Origin: Asterias rubens | Taxonomy: Eukaryota; Echinodermata; Asteroidea; Forcipulatida; Asteriidae | Assembly (NCBI RefSeq): GCF_902459465.1 | Contig: NC_047065.1 | Location: 13,555,634-13,619,633, forward strand | DNA length: 64,000 bases | Reading direction: 5' to 3' | Shown: positions 27,801 to 34,023 of the stretch, piece by piece | Layout: each line of letters starts with the position of its first letter | How positions within the stretch are numbered: position 1 is the stretch's first letter | The notes under the pieces: generated by a model | Seen by the model: only the letters and a program-made list of their open reading frames with translations | Databases searched by the model: none | What the model was told of the DNA's origin: nothing | Program-made: the position numbers and the translations under genes

Positions 27801-30755
27801 TTGCCATTTTCTATTTGAGGAAATTTTAAATTTCTGCTGTAGCATTTGTTGGAGCATGGAGAGGCAATTGCCTTGATTGCCTCTGTAAAGCATCAGGCCT
27901 GATATTAACTACTGTCAAATAAACGCAGGGTATACTTTTGGAAATAGTCAAGAACCAGTATCGTCACTTGGTTTATCTCAATATATCTATACATAAAATA
28001 ACTAATCTTAGAAAATTTGGGCTCAATTTGTCATCGAAGTTGCAAGAAAATTAATAATGAAAGAAACAAACACCCTGGTTGCATAGAATTGTGTGCTTTC
28101 AGACTCCTGAGAACTAAAAGCCTCTCAGATTGTTTCGTTCTCTGAAACTACATTACTTCAAAGGGGGCTGTTTCTAATATCAACAGCTCTCCAGTGCTCT
28201 TGACCAAGTATATTTTGATGGTTATTGATTGTTCAAGTACTCTGTGTCTACAGGAACTCAAATTGTTACAGTAAGTTGTGAATAAGCGAGTCATTATACC
28301 TGACTGTAATCAAATGAAACTCGCAAATGGCTTGATCAATACATTTCATGCTCTTTCAAGACCAAACCAAGGTCTTGCCACCTTGGTTTGTAGTTAAACG
28401 CATTCTCAATTCAGCACATGTCATGGCTTTTTAGGCCCAAAATTAAGTTTTTAAGTTTTCTTTTCCTCAATTGAACCTCATGCTCCTTCAGGCGATCAAA
28501 TCTCAGGAAAGAGATGGCTGCGGCAACAGCTATGACCAAGTACCAGAATGCCTTGCCGGAGAATATCGGCATCATCGGGAAGCTGTGCCTGACAACAGAG
28601 GGCGCTGTTCAAGATGAGAACTCGTACCCGTACCAGCTGGCTGTTGAGGAGTTGAGGAGAATCAGTGGCTACTTCAGCCCTCTTGATAAACTGGAATGTG
28701 TCGGTGAGTCATGACGGGAAAACTCCATTAAAGGCACTGGACACCTTTGGTAATTGTCAAAGACCAGTATTCTCACTTGGTGTATTCAACAGTTAGCATA
28801 AAATCACAAACCTGTTCACGAATCTGTGAATATTATCGACTAGTAGTAGTTTGGTGACCGAAGGTGCAAGAGAGTAGTGAAAGAAAAAACACCCTAACTG
28901 CACAAATTTGTGTGCTTTCAGTTGCCTGAAAAGGCTTCAGGCCTGAAGTCTTTTAATATTTGTGTGAGAAATTACCTCTTTCTCAAAACTATGTTCCTTC
29001 AGAGGGAGCTGTTTCTCACAATGTTTTATATTACATTAGCTCTCCATTGCTCATTACCAAGTAAGTTTTTATGCTAACAATTATTTTGAGTAGTTACCAA
29101 TTGTGTCCAGTGCCTTTAAAAGGCCAGAATAAAACATCCATTTCCTCTGGCAACTCACACCTGTCATCTCCATGTGATTCCTTTTTATGTCGACCTGGTG
29201 AAGAAAATAAGACAGTATTTTTTTCCACAAATACAGAAATCCTGCTCATTGGTCTACTTCTCTAGTGCTTTGGATACTGTTTCCAAAAGCTCCTTGGAAT
29301 CTACAACCCCAGGGTTAACAAACGGTAGAAATGCCGTTATTTCACCAACATACCTTTGAATTTGTATCCAAGTTTCAGACTTTTTTGTTTGTAATGACTC
29401 TCACCCCTGCCCCTAAGGGGTTTTCCTCCCACATCTAAAACTAAACAATTCTTCTAGTTTCCTATTCAGCCTGTTGTCGGCGCTAATCGTGCCGTTGGAT
29501 GTGTAATCAAATAAATGTGTTTTTGTTTTTTCGGTCTCAGTAAAAGCTTCACGAGCCATCATTACCTGCGTGGGAGACTTTTATGAAGCTCAGGGTCAGG
29601 CAAGAGAAAATGCTGAGAATGCTGTGTAAGTTTTTCCCCCATTTTTCAGATCATTTTATATAACACCCAAGCAGGTCCTTGCCATTTGATTGGAGGATTG
29701 TCCGTCACGTGTAAGCAAATGTAAGTACTAATGCACGCTAAGTCACTCACCGTGCATTTTTTCGTTCCATCCGAAAAATACTTTGTCACGGTGAGTAAAA
29801 ACATCACTGTGTGAGCATCTTGGGCAATGCAGCAGTGTTTCTGCAAGGCACATATTTAGGCATCATCGAGTCTCAAAACAGACACTTTGTTTGTTTTGAA
29901 ATTGTATCCTCCAATCAAAATGGAAAAAAGATCTACTTGGATAGTATATAAAACAAAGAAGTTGGGCCCAGATGAATAGTGTTGTCCACCATGACAAGAT
30001 GTTCAACAGTAAAGTGATGTCGGAAGCTTTGCATGGTTTGATCAATAAGAATTAACTATAAATAACATATCGGTTTTCCTCTTACTTCTCACCTTCAGAG
30101 GTTGTGACGACCTTCTACCCATCCTTAGCTTTGTAGTCATTAAGTCTGCTCTTCCTCATATCGTCTCAGAATGTAGCGTCATGGAGGAGTTCATTCATGA
30201 AGGGTAAGATAGTCCCCTGCCCCCCATATCTTAGAAAAATAAAAGTCTTGGTTCCAACAGTCTATAGAACCTACTGACATCAGGGTTTGCCCTTCATCGT
30301 TTGAAGAGAATTTTGACCGGGTCCTCGGGTGTTTTAACTGGCATTTGGTCAGCAAAGCACTGTTTAAAAAATAATAATAATAATAATAAAACTTGTAATG
30401 CGCCCATATCCACCCTGCTGGGAATTCAAGGCGCAGAGAGAGGAGAGTGCTGCATATTAAGATTTATCCAATGACCATTTCATCATGGGTCCTGTGTTTG
30501 GTAAATTTCCTTTTTTGACAACACTCCGTTAAAACAAAGCCCTCTTGGCCACTCTTGAAGAAAGTCAATAAGTAATGCATTCATTTTACAAACTTACTCG
30601 AGTATGATTACCAGATTTTAACTTATTTAAAACTTCATGAAGATGTGATATATTTGTAATTCTTTCTTCACAGATATCTGTTTGGCGAAGAAGGCTATTG
30701 TTTAACAACCCTGCAGACATCGTTAGGATATGTACTCAAGCTTGCCGAAGATTAA
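851..30755 (+). CDS. VPS9D1: VPS9 domain-containing protein 1 (Rab5-type guanine nucleotide exchange factor), 14 exons
   Basis: Exons by splice sites and phase: 851-931, 1711-1783, 2958-3053, 4230-4485, 6803-6932, 19412-19474, 20163-20303, 21348-21579, 25711-26877, 27575-27704, 28492-28703, 29541-29625, 30099-30203, 30674-30755 (TAA). All phases join without a stop, giving about 950 aa. Residues 1-83 form a MIT-like helical domain ([42 protein letters not shown]). Residues 169-280 carry the family segment [34 protein letters not shown] helices and a basic/acidic coiled coil. Residues 357-746 (exon 9) are acidic and low complexity. Residues ~790-930 are the VPS9 fold, with [18 protein letters not shown] and [17 protein letters not shown] containing the conserved Asp, Pro and Tyr. 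VPS9 domains load GTP on Rab5-class GTPases on early endosomes; activity here is inferred. Human VPS9D1 is about 630 aa, so exon 9 makes this one longer. Intron 7 has a GC donor; the exon 6 donor (gtatcc) is weak. The exon 4 acceptor could instead be 4245. The first ATG is the only in-frame start seen in exon 1. Confidence 0.9.
1185..1540 (-). mobile_element. tRNA-derived SINE (VPS9D1 intron 1)
   Basis: On the minus strand from about 1537 a tRNA-like head runs with an A-box region (ggttggcttgtgcgtaaagc) and a B box (GGTTCAATTCC), followed by a ~270-bp body. Small open frames here are by-products. Confidence 0.65.
2000..2190 (+). mobile_element. SINE tail fragment
   Basis: The sequence around gcttctcttcaccca, gtttatgaaaaagactttgg and gcgccac...gggagctg matches, with divergence, the body of the complete SINE at 52873-53190. 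The tRNA head is missing. Confidence 0.6.
2248..2362. mobile_element. Foldback MITE (imperfect palindrome)
   Basis: Left arm ggtttaatcccaacgaggcc and right arm ggcctcgacgggtttaaacc are reverse complements, with the inner arms (ggtctttgataattttacc / ggttaattatcaagaacc) also pairing. The centre is cgagacgaagtcgag. This would form a hairpin over ~110 bp. Confidence 0.75.
3164..3538. mobile_element. TTAA MITE, family B
   Basis: Bounded by TTAA. The terminal inverted repeats read TTAAAGGGAAGGTACACGTT on the left and the reverse complement (gtaccttccttttaa) on the right. The core contains the foldback agacttctagctagaagtc. Confidence 0.85.
3684..3755 (+). mobile_element. tRNA-like SINE head
   Basis: The A box (tggctcagttggttgagc) and B box (GGTTCAAATC) are spaced like a tRNA promoter, but the cloverleaf ends do not pair. 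It is followed by a dispersed-repeat body, so this is a SINE relic rather than a tRNA gene. Confidence 0.5.
3985..4262 (+). repeat. Threefold diverged duplication of the exon-4 acceptor region of VPS9D1
   Basis: Three diverged copies of a ~110-120 bp unit start near 3985, 4108 and 4221. Each has the order ctttgtgttt(gat), cttagc..., ggacagacagat, ctttcc/ctgtcccc. Only the third copy leads into an open exon. Confidence 0.7.
4515..5090 (+). repeat. Dispersed repeat split by a TTAA MITE (filled site)
   Basis: 4515-4584 and 5014-5090 together match the uninterrupted repeat near 20775-20925 (motifs gtaacaccatgt, ctgaaaagaa, acgtttcg, cagtatgctctgat). The MITE at 4585-5013 separates the two halves. 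Confidence 0.8.
4585..5013. mobile_element. TTAA MITE, family D
   Basis: The terminal inverted repeats begin TTAAAGG and end CCCTTTAA, with gggtactttttc pairing with gaaaaagtac. The target TTAA is duplicated on both sides, as judged against the empty copy at 20842-20845. Confidence 0.9.
5301..5507 (-). repeat. Three tandem 69-bp tRNA-like units
   Basis: Units start at 5301, 5370 and 5439. Read on the minus strand each has an A-box-like tggtccagtggttagac and a perfect B box GGTTCGAATCC. A single diverged relative lies at 51640-51712 (+). Without a paired acceptor stem I call these SINE-type tRNA derivatives, not tRNA genes. Confidence 0.75.
5587..5992. mobile_element. Foldback MITE, copy 1 (partner at 38042-38500)
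   Basis: It starts ttgttgcacgctgtgac with a palindromic head (cactcgaggg...ccctcgaggg around cgaggcgaagccgag) and ends ggtgtaacaa. About 85-90% alike, by eye, to the copy at 38042, which has extra bases near ggccaacgctggg. Confidence 0.8.
6181..6504. repeat. 25-bp minisatellite, 13 copies
   Basis: The unit aggggcacagcagtttgctt plus cttga repeats with essentially no variation from 6181, and the last copy degenerates into ctggtaag. Because 25 is not a multiple of three, all frames of the minus strand stay open and give spurious ORFs of 110-124 aa. Confidence 0.95.
7086..7467. repeat. 191-bp tandem duplication
   Basis: Two nearly identical copies (7086-7276 and 7277-7467) start ccctgtctacaaggaagtta and end cttctctaacat. 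The lack of divergence implies a recent event, or an assembly artefact. Confidence 0.9.
8265..8819. mobile_element. TTAA MITE, family A/B hybrid, carrying a nested insertion
   Basis: The left end TTAAAGGCACTGAACACTG and right end gtgtccagtgcctttga are inverted repeats; the right TTAA has decayed to TTGA and is shared with the adjacent element at 8817. The body is interrupted at 8424-8600. Confidence 0.8.
8424..8600. mobile_element. 177-bp MITE nested in another MITE, TAATT target duplication
   Basis: The left terminus CAGGCCTGATACTTC and right terminus GAAGCATACAGCCCTG are imperfect inverted repeats. TAATT occurs on both sides (8419-8423 and 8601-8605), while other copies of the host MITE have a single TAATT there. 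Fragments of the same family lie near 27760-27905, 46636-46735 and 59230-59300. Confidence 0.85.
8817..9196. mobile_element. TTAA MITE, family B
   Basis: Inverted terminal repeats (agggaaagtacatgtttggtaatt left, attaccaaacgtgtcc right) end in cctttaa. The inner foldback is agacttctagctagaagtc. It lies back to back with the preceding MITE. Confidence 0.8.
9430..9665. repeat. Dispersed repeat upstream of the 198-bp array
   Basis: Shares gaccac, tcaggtgtttcaactg and accactgttaagggaga with 10735-10892, on the other side of the array. A short relative lies at 30305-30362. Confidence 0.6.
9750..10720. repeat. 198-bp tandem repeat array, five units
   Basis: Units begin (gaagaattatagacagttg) at 9750, 9939, 10137, 10335 and 10533. 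The first is 189 bp and the rest 198 bp, nearly identical. Each contains the same 60-codon minus-strand open frame because 198 is divisible by three. The array ends about 180 bp before the GPCR start. Confidence 0.95.
10735..10892. repeat. Second copy of the dispersed repeat, abutting the GPCR start
   Basis: Matches 9430-9665 (accacgtggag, cctcgggtgttttaactg, gaaccactgtcaagggaga). The GPCR's first ATG is 5 bp downstream, so this repeat probably forms the 5' UTR or promoter of the receptor. Confidence 0.6.
10897..11895 (+). CDS. Intronless class A (rhodopsin-like) orphan G-protein-coupled receptor, nested in VPS9D1 intron 5
   Basis: A single 332-codon open frame with seven hydrophobic segments (TM1 ~24-51, TM2 ~60-85, TM3 ~98-126, TM4 ~148-168, TM5 ~186-213, TM6 ~238-264, TM7 ~276-301) and a basic C-tail. 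Class A hallmarks: GNS with Asn43 in TM1, the acidic Asp72 in TM2, MERY (Glu127-Arg128-Tyr129) in place of DRY after TM3, Pro204 in TM5, and Cys101/Cys180 placed for the TM3-ECL2 disulfide. The TM7 NPxxY motif is degenerate (TSLIY, residues 295-299) and TM6 lacks CWxP (it has ELP). Helix 8 follows as NKRFRDKL. Met9 (10921, context AAAATGG) is an equally good start and leaves a potential N-glycosylation site at Asn11. It is probably a plasma-membrane receptor; ligand unknown. Intronless nesting in the same orientation as the host gene suggests retroposition or a lineage-specific expansion. It resembles orphan peptide/amine-like receptors only in general fold. Confidence 0.85.
   Translation: MLTRTTSKMANTSVYDTHLFDLGAMSIFKVICLLFNAAAIVGNSLACAVFLTQRNFQSCSLLLFQLNQCVVDLCTPIIIILQVVIPKTEYFDQSLASRLICWLWSSHLVLSTLLSVSIVNLSLMSMERYCAFYYPVKHRLWFTCGGKARLLILLNWLSTSIICGVTIIPSKGVDEQSGKCVLYRFSMYAFFGAWSICIFVIIFPMIAVICLVRIYVRFNHLAKKRGVVHGAAIQNAKYSLFVTIISLFVLTMAVELPMSTLLFINRFEAVNWTNGVVRFLVYLSIFCLTLKCLGTSLIYSVANKRFRDKLAVLLWKHKRKFVRNKVFPLDTL
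12539..12692. mobile_element. Foldback MITE
   Basis: The left arm aagcctggttcataattcct and right arm aggaagtatgaactgggctt pair as inverted repeats. The inner segments gaatgcgaatgcg and cattcgcgttcg also pair. Confidence 0.8.
13317..13371. repeat. 11-bp repeat, five copies
   Basis: Units catccttaaat, catccttagtt, catcctaagat, catcctaagac and catcctaagct are contiguous, 44 bp before the candidate alternative exon. Confidence 0.9.
13415..13525 (+). CDS. VPS9D1: Probable alternative first coding exon of VPS9D1
   Basis: The frame ATG...GAG is 37 codons and ends in a strong donor (GAG|gtaagt) in phase 0. The next canonical VPS9D1 exon (19412) also begins in phase 0, so this exon could be spliced straight onto it, making a shorter protein that lacks the MIT domain but keeps the helical, acidic and VPS9 regions. 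The encoded start, [20 protein letters not shown], is amphipathic and ordinary-looking, with coding-like codon use. The upstream sequence has no acceptor compatible with exon 5's phase-0 end without a stop, which argues for a promoter/first exon rather than a cassette exon. Five 11-bp tandem repeats lie just upstream (13317-13371). Conservation and transcript support are unknown. Confidence 0.5.
14013..14385. mobile_element. TTAA MITE, family A
   Basis: TTAAAGACACTGGACACTAT on the left; gtgtccactgcctttaa on the right as inverted repeat. The core includes agacctcaaattctaaatct / ggggtctc foldback. Confidence 0.9.
16278..16652. mobile_element. TTAA MITE, family A (reverse orientation)
   Basis: TTAAAGGCAGTGGACACTC left, gtgtccagtgtctttaa right. 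The core is in the opposite orientation to that at 14013. Confidence 0.85.
17039..17763. mobile_element. TTAA MITE family A with a family C element nested inside
   Basis: The outer ends are TTAAAGGCACTGGATACTTT and gtgtccagtgctttta. A complete family C element at 17223-17596, itself flanked by TTAA, splits it. Confidence 0.8.
17223..17596. mobile_element. TTAA MITE, family C
   Basis: Left end TTAAAGCCATTGGACCTTTT, right end gtgtataatggctttaa, inverted repeats with TTAA on both sides. The core ctccgatgaccgattgagcc is shared with families A and B. Confidence 0.8.
17976..18262. mobile_element. GGGCCCAATTTCATAG-type foldback MITE
   Basis: agggcccaatttcatagtgc on the left and gcgcgatgaaattgggccct on the right are inverted repeats. 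Related copies lie at 30805-31016, 35862-36112, 41425-41640, 56318 (partial), 58130-58322 and 59850-59990. Confidence 0.85.
20353..20528. mobile_element. TTAA MITE, family A, internally deleted
   Basis: Both termini are intact but only 176 bp remain of about 375. It lies 50 bp after the GC donor of VPS9D1 exon 7. Confidence 0.8.
20760..21130. repeat. Dispersed repeat, empty-site copy
   Basis: Uninterrupted relative of 4515-5090. It contains ttggattaacttgacg, whose single TTAA (20842-20845) corresponds to the insertion point of the MITE at 4585-5013. Confidence 0.75.
21811..22245. mobile_element. MITE with 25-bp terminal inverted repeats
   Basis: The left end TGTGACCCGCTCTGTGAAAA and right end ttttcacagagtgggtcaca pair almost perfectly over 435 bp. 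Family distinct from the TTAA elements. Confidence 0.85.
22615..25268. mobile_element. Cluster of back-to-back TTAA MITEs
   Basis: Consecutive elements: family A 22615-23001; an E-type fragment 23002-23170; family C ~23174-23547; family A 23544-23929; family D fragment ~23935-24130; family B 24130-24520; unrelated spacer; family B 24895-25268. The C and A copies share one TTAA at 23544-23547. Confidence 0.8.
26922..27295. mobile_element. TTAA MITE, family A
   Basis: TTAAAGGCAGTGGACACTAT and gtgtccactgtctttaa inverted ends. It lies 45 bp after the exon 9 donor of VPS9D1. Confidence 0.9.
27918..28230. mobile_element. Decayed TTAA MITE
   Basis: The core motifs (gggctcaatttgtcatcgaagttgc, gaaagaaacaaacaccc, ctctccagtgctc) match families A/B, but the termini are lost. 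Confidence 0.6.
28728..29119. mobile_element. TTAA MITE, family A
   Basis: Left TTAAAGGCACTGGACACC, right gtgtccagtgcctttaa. Lies 25 bp after VPS9D1 exon 11. Confidence 0.85.
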
Positions 30756-30804
30756 CTCTTGTCCATGAAATACAACCGAAGAAAAGCCTAGAATACCTTA
30801 GCAA

Positions 30805-31016
30805 GTTCAGGTCCCATTTTCATAGAGCTACTTATCAATATAAGCACAAAAAGTAGCTAAGCATACTGAAATTACGCTTGTTAGAATAAGGTTACCAGCC
30901 AAACTACGATGTAACAAGTACAATATGTGACTGGTATCCTGCTCATTTCTGCTTAGCAGAAAATTGTTAAGCAATATTTTTTTGCTTAGGCAGAGCTCTA
31001 TAAAATTGGGCCCAGG
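30805..31016. mobile_element. GGGCCCAATTTCATAG-type MITE in the VPS9D1 3' flank
   Basis: ggtcccattttcatagagct on the left, agctctataaaattgggccc on the right. The element starts 50 bp after the stop codon and so probably lies in the 3' UTR. Confidence 0.8.
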
Positions 31017-32180
31017 CGCTTTTGTGTTGTTAATTTGCCGTTTCAATTACTCATGATGAGTGGTCTGTGTTTCTCTCGAATGCATCTAGTCCATTAATTT
31101 GTCAAATGTGGCACTAAAGGACGACGAAATTAATACAAAACTGTATTTGCTTTGAACAAAAATAACTCACATAATTTAAAGTGCAATAATAATTATTATG
31201 TTAATGATTAGCAAAGTTTATTGGCCAAAAAAACTTACTTATCGTTAAACCACAACTTAAGCAGATTTGTTCACATTGAACAGTGTACAAAACTTGCTTC
31301 ATCACACAACCTAACCCCCATTTTGAAAAAGTGATGTAATCGTAACGTCGCAATTTGAATAGAGAAACAGTGCTCTAGGGCTATGTTGATCCAGCTGGAC
31401 TAGCTAGTCGAACCATGCAGCTTTCAAGTGACATCTTGGAGTGCGCTCCAGGGTTAACTAAAGGTTGACTATTTTGACTTGACCCCAGGCTGGTTGACCA
31501 TTGCTTGACTACTGCGGTCAACCAATTGAACCAGCCTCATGACTATGGTTTCTTCCGCAGTCCTGATAGCCCGTTTCATGCTAACATATGTGTAAAGCGC
31601 AGAAGTGAACCAGTGACACATAGCGGCAGGCAATGGAGTGTTGAATACCGTGGTACCAATAGTTGACTAGGCTTCCAAACGAGTCGTTGGAGTGGGTAAT
31701 CATTGGTCAATCATGGGTCCACTAAATGTTAGCCTGTACATCAGACGTCACCCTTCGAATTTTGTGAAAAACGCCAGAGACCGGACCTCAGCCGGCGTGG
31801 ACCTTTGACCTACATTCATTTCATATAAAGTCAAATTCTAAGGCGGACGTGATAGGAGTGTTCTATTTGGGCATCTATGGAAAGATCACTGCACGTTTAC
31901 CTAATGATATCATTGTATCCAATGGAATAACTGGATCTGAGTAGCAGGTACCTGTCATTATCCTTGCGGATAAAGACAGGGGCCCAGTCTAACTAAATGT
32001 GTGCACTCCAATTTGCTCTAGATTGACTATGGTTATTTCAACTGGACTCTAGTCACCCCACCTGGACTTGTTCCCTGTGAAGTTTTATTTTAATTTAAAG
32101 GCGCTACATATTTGATTCTCTTCTATGACGTGTCACAAACGTACCTGATGTCCAATAATGGGATATTCATCAATAATATT
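31017..32180. other. Intergenic, no gene seen
   Basis: No open frame of interest on either strand. Sequence is AT-rich to 31300, then more balanced, with short repeats of gttgact/ctggac motifs between 31380 and 32060 that look like a decayed repeat. Confidence 0.4.
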
Positions 32181-32184
32181 AAAA

Positions 32185-32588
32185 GGAATAACTAGTTCTT
32201 ATATAGCGCATTTTACAATAACGTAATAATGCACTATACATTAGTGCCCTGGTTATAGGGCCCCATAACATTAATGTGTTATCTTTCTCAGCTCCCTGGG
32301 GAGAACACGGCCAGAGCCGCATGCCCTTCAAAGAAAGGGAGCTTCACATGGCATGAAAGAGATCAATACCAAACAGAGTTTTTGTTTTTTTTAACTATTG
32401 TACATGCCCATGGCACTCCAAGGATATTTCAAACACAATATCAACCTCTCCCCACGCAGGATACCCTCCTGGGTGAAGAGAAGCAATTATCAAGGACACA
32501 AGTTTTGTACGACTTGGATTTAAACCCACTTCCTGATGACTTAACCACCAGAACTTGAATTTGATGCTCTAAAACCATTAGGCCATTA
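32185..32588 (-). mobile_element. Full-length tRNA-derived SINE
   Basis: On the minus strand: tRNA-like head (ggcctaatggttttagagca; B-box-like gggtttaaatcc), body with gcttctcttcacccag and a tail gcgctatataagaact. Same family as 52873-53190 and the fragment at 2000-2190. Confidence 0.8.
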
Positions 32589-32597
32589 TACCGTACA

Positions 32598-32853
32598 TTG
32601 GGTGCGTTCGTTTAGCTTCCCTGGGTCATCCCCGGTCTGCCCCGGTGCTTTCGAATAGCTTTTGACGTCATTCCAGGGGCTCACCTGGGTCAGCCCCCAG
32701 TGCCCTGCTTATGGAGTGGGTCACTTGGGGGCTGGCCCCAGGTAAATGGCGTGACTATGAGAGCGGTGAGTAGTCGTTCATTTAGCTCTTGTTAGGGGCT
32801 CACCCGAGTGAGCACCGCGGGTAGACCCAGGGAAGCTAAACGAACGCACCCAA
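32598..32853. mobile_element. 256-bp MITE with 30-bp perfect terminal inverted repeats
   Basis: The left end TTGGGTGCGTTCGTTTAGCT and right end agctaaacgaacgcacccaa pair perfectly and continue inward (tccctgggt/acccaggga). The GC-rich body has further self-complementarity. No autonomous transposase is nearby; the superfamily is not certain. Confidence 0.9.
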
Positions 32854-32859
32854 TATGAC

Positions 32860-34023
32860 TTGATTGGAAGTATCTTTTCATAGTCTGTTGCATCAATCAA
32901 TTCGTGTAAGCGCTTTTTACAAAATAAACCCAAGACTTCTCCATCTGGTTGGATAAACAATATATAGAATTTGTATATTAAAAATGATATGTCATCTTGC
33001 CAAAGCAACTTCATGTGTGATTTATTTTATATCCCTTTGTGTTTATAATTGTATAAATACAACAAATTGTTTTAAAATAAAATTAATGCCTGCCACAAAA
33101 ATGTCATTTTATTTCTTCTTCCTAGTGGAATATGAACAGTTCAGCATTAATTTTGGTTAATTGACTGTAATGAGTGACCATATTAATTGATCCTACAAGA
33201 GTTAACTGAGTTCAGGTAAATATTTGACATAATATGTGCTCACGGTAAAAAAAAAAAATGTTTAAACTTTGTGGGTGGAAGGGCCTTTTGGTGCAAGTAA
33301 ACAAAATTGCATGTTCAATTCAAAATATAGATGTTTTAGGCCAATTTTGGTGTCTAAAAAAAAACTGTTTTTAGCTCATATTCTTTACAGCTCCACCCAT
33401 CGAAATTGTTAAGTATATCATCCTTGGCCTTCCTTGAGGAAAAAAAACATTGCTTTATTAAGTTTCACCCATGTGCAATTTTCGCATCATGCATTGGAGT
33501 ATAGTTTTCTAGAACTTGCAAAGTCGACATTTTTAACCTATTTTTGGACCCCACAATACCAAATTGCCAGGGGTCTCAGAAAAGTTTCCTTTTTTGGTTG
33601 TGATTAGGGCCAACATTGGTCTTTTCATATTTGGTGAGACAAACTTGGGCCATTGTATCTTGTTGTGACAAAATTAGACTTGTTTCCCCAAAACGTGAAA
33701 ATTCCTTTTGAAGGGTCATTTCACATAGTATTTGACAGTGTCCATGGTCAAATATTATTACTTTAATGGGCCCCTTTTGAACGTGTCACTAGTTAAGTTG
33801 GTGCGGCCGTTTCTGAACGTACTTGGTGCAGCCCCCACCCCCCCCCCCCCCCAAACACGCCCATTACTTAGTAGTGGCCTCGATCTGCATGCATGCTGCG
33901 CGTTGTTCACAAACGTCCGGTCCGCAGTCGTATCAGGGGTGCATAGAGTCCGGAAGAAACATCGTGCCCCGGTGACCGAGTTGTTCTGTTCATCACATTT
34001 TTACCGGGAGAACGAATGACAAG
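32860..34023. other. Intergenic and 5' flank of GSTO
   Basis: AT-rich DNA with a (C)n tract near 33838-33852. From about 33870 base composition rises in GC, and this segment probably contains the GSTO promoter and 5' UTR. No TATA box is evident. Confidence 0.4.
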
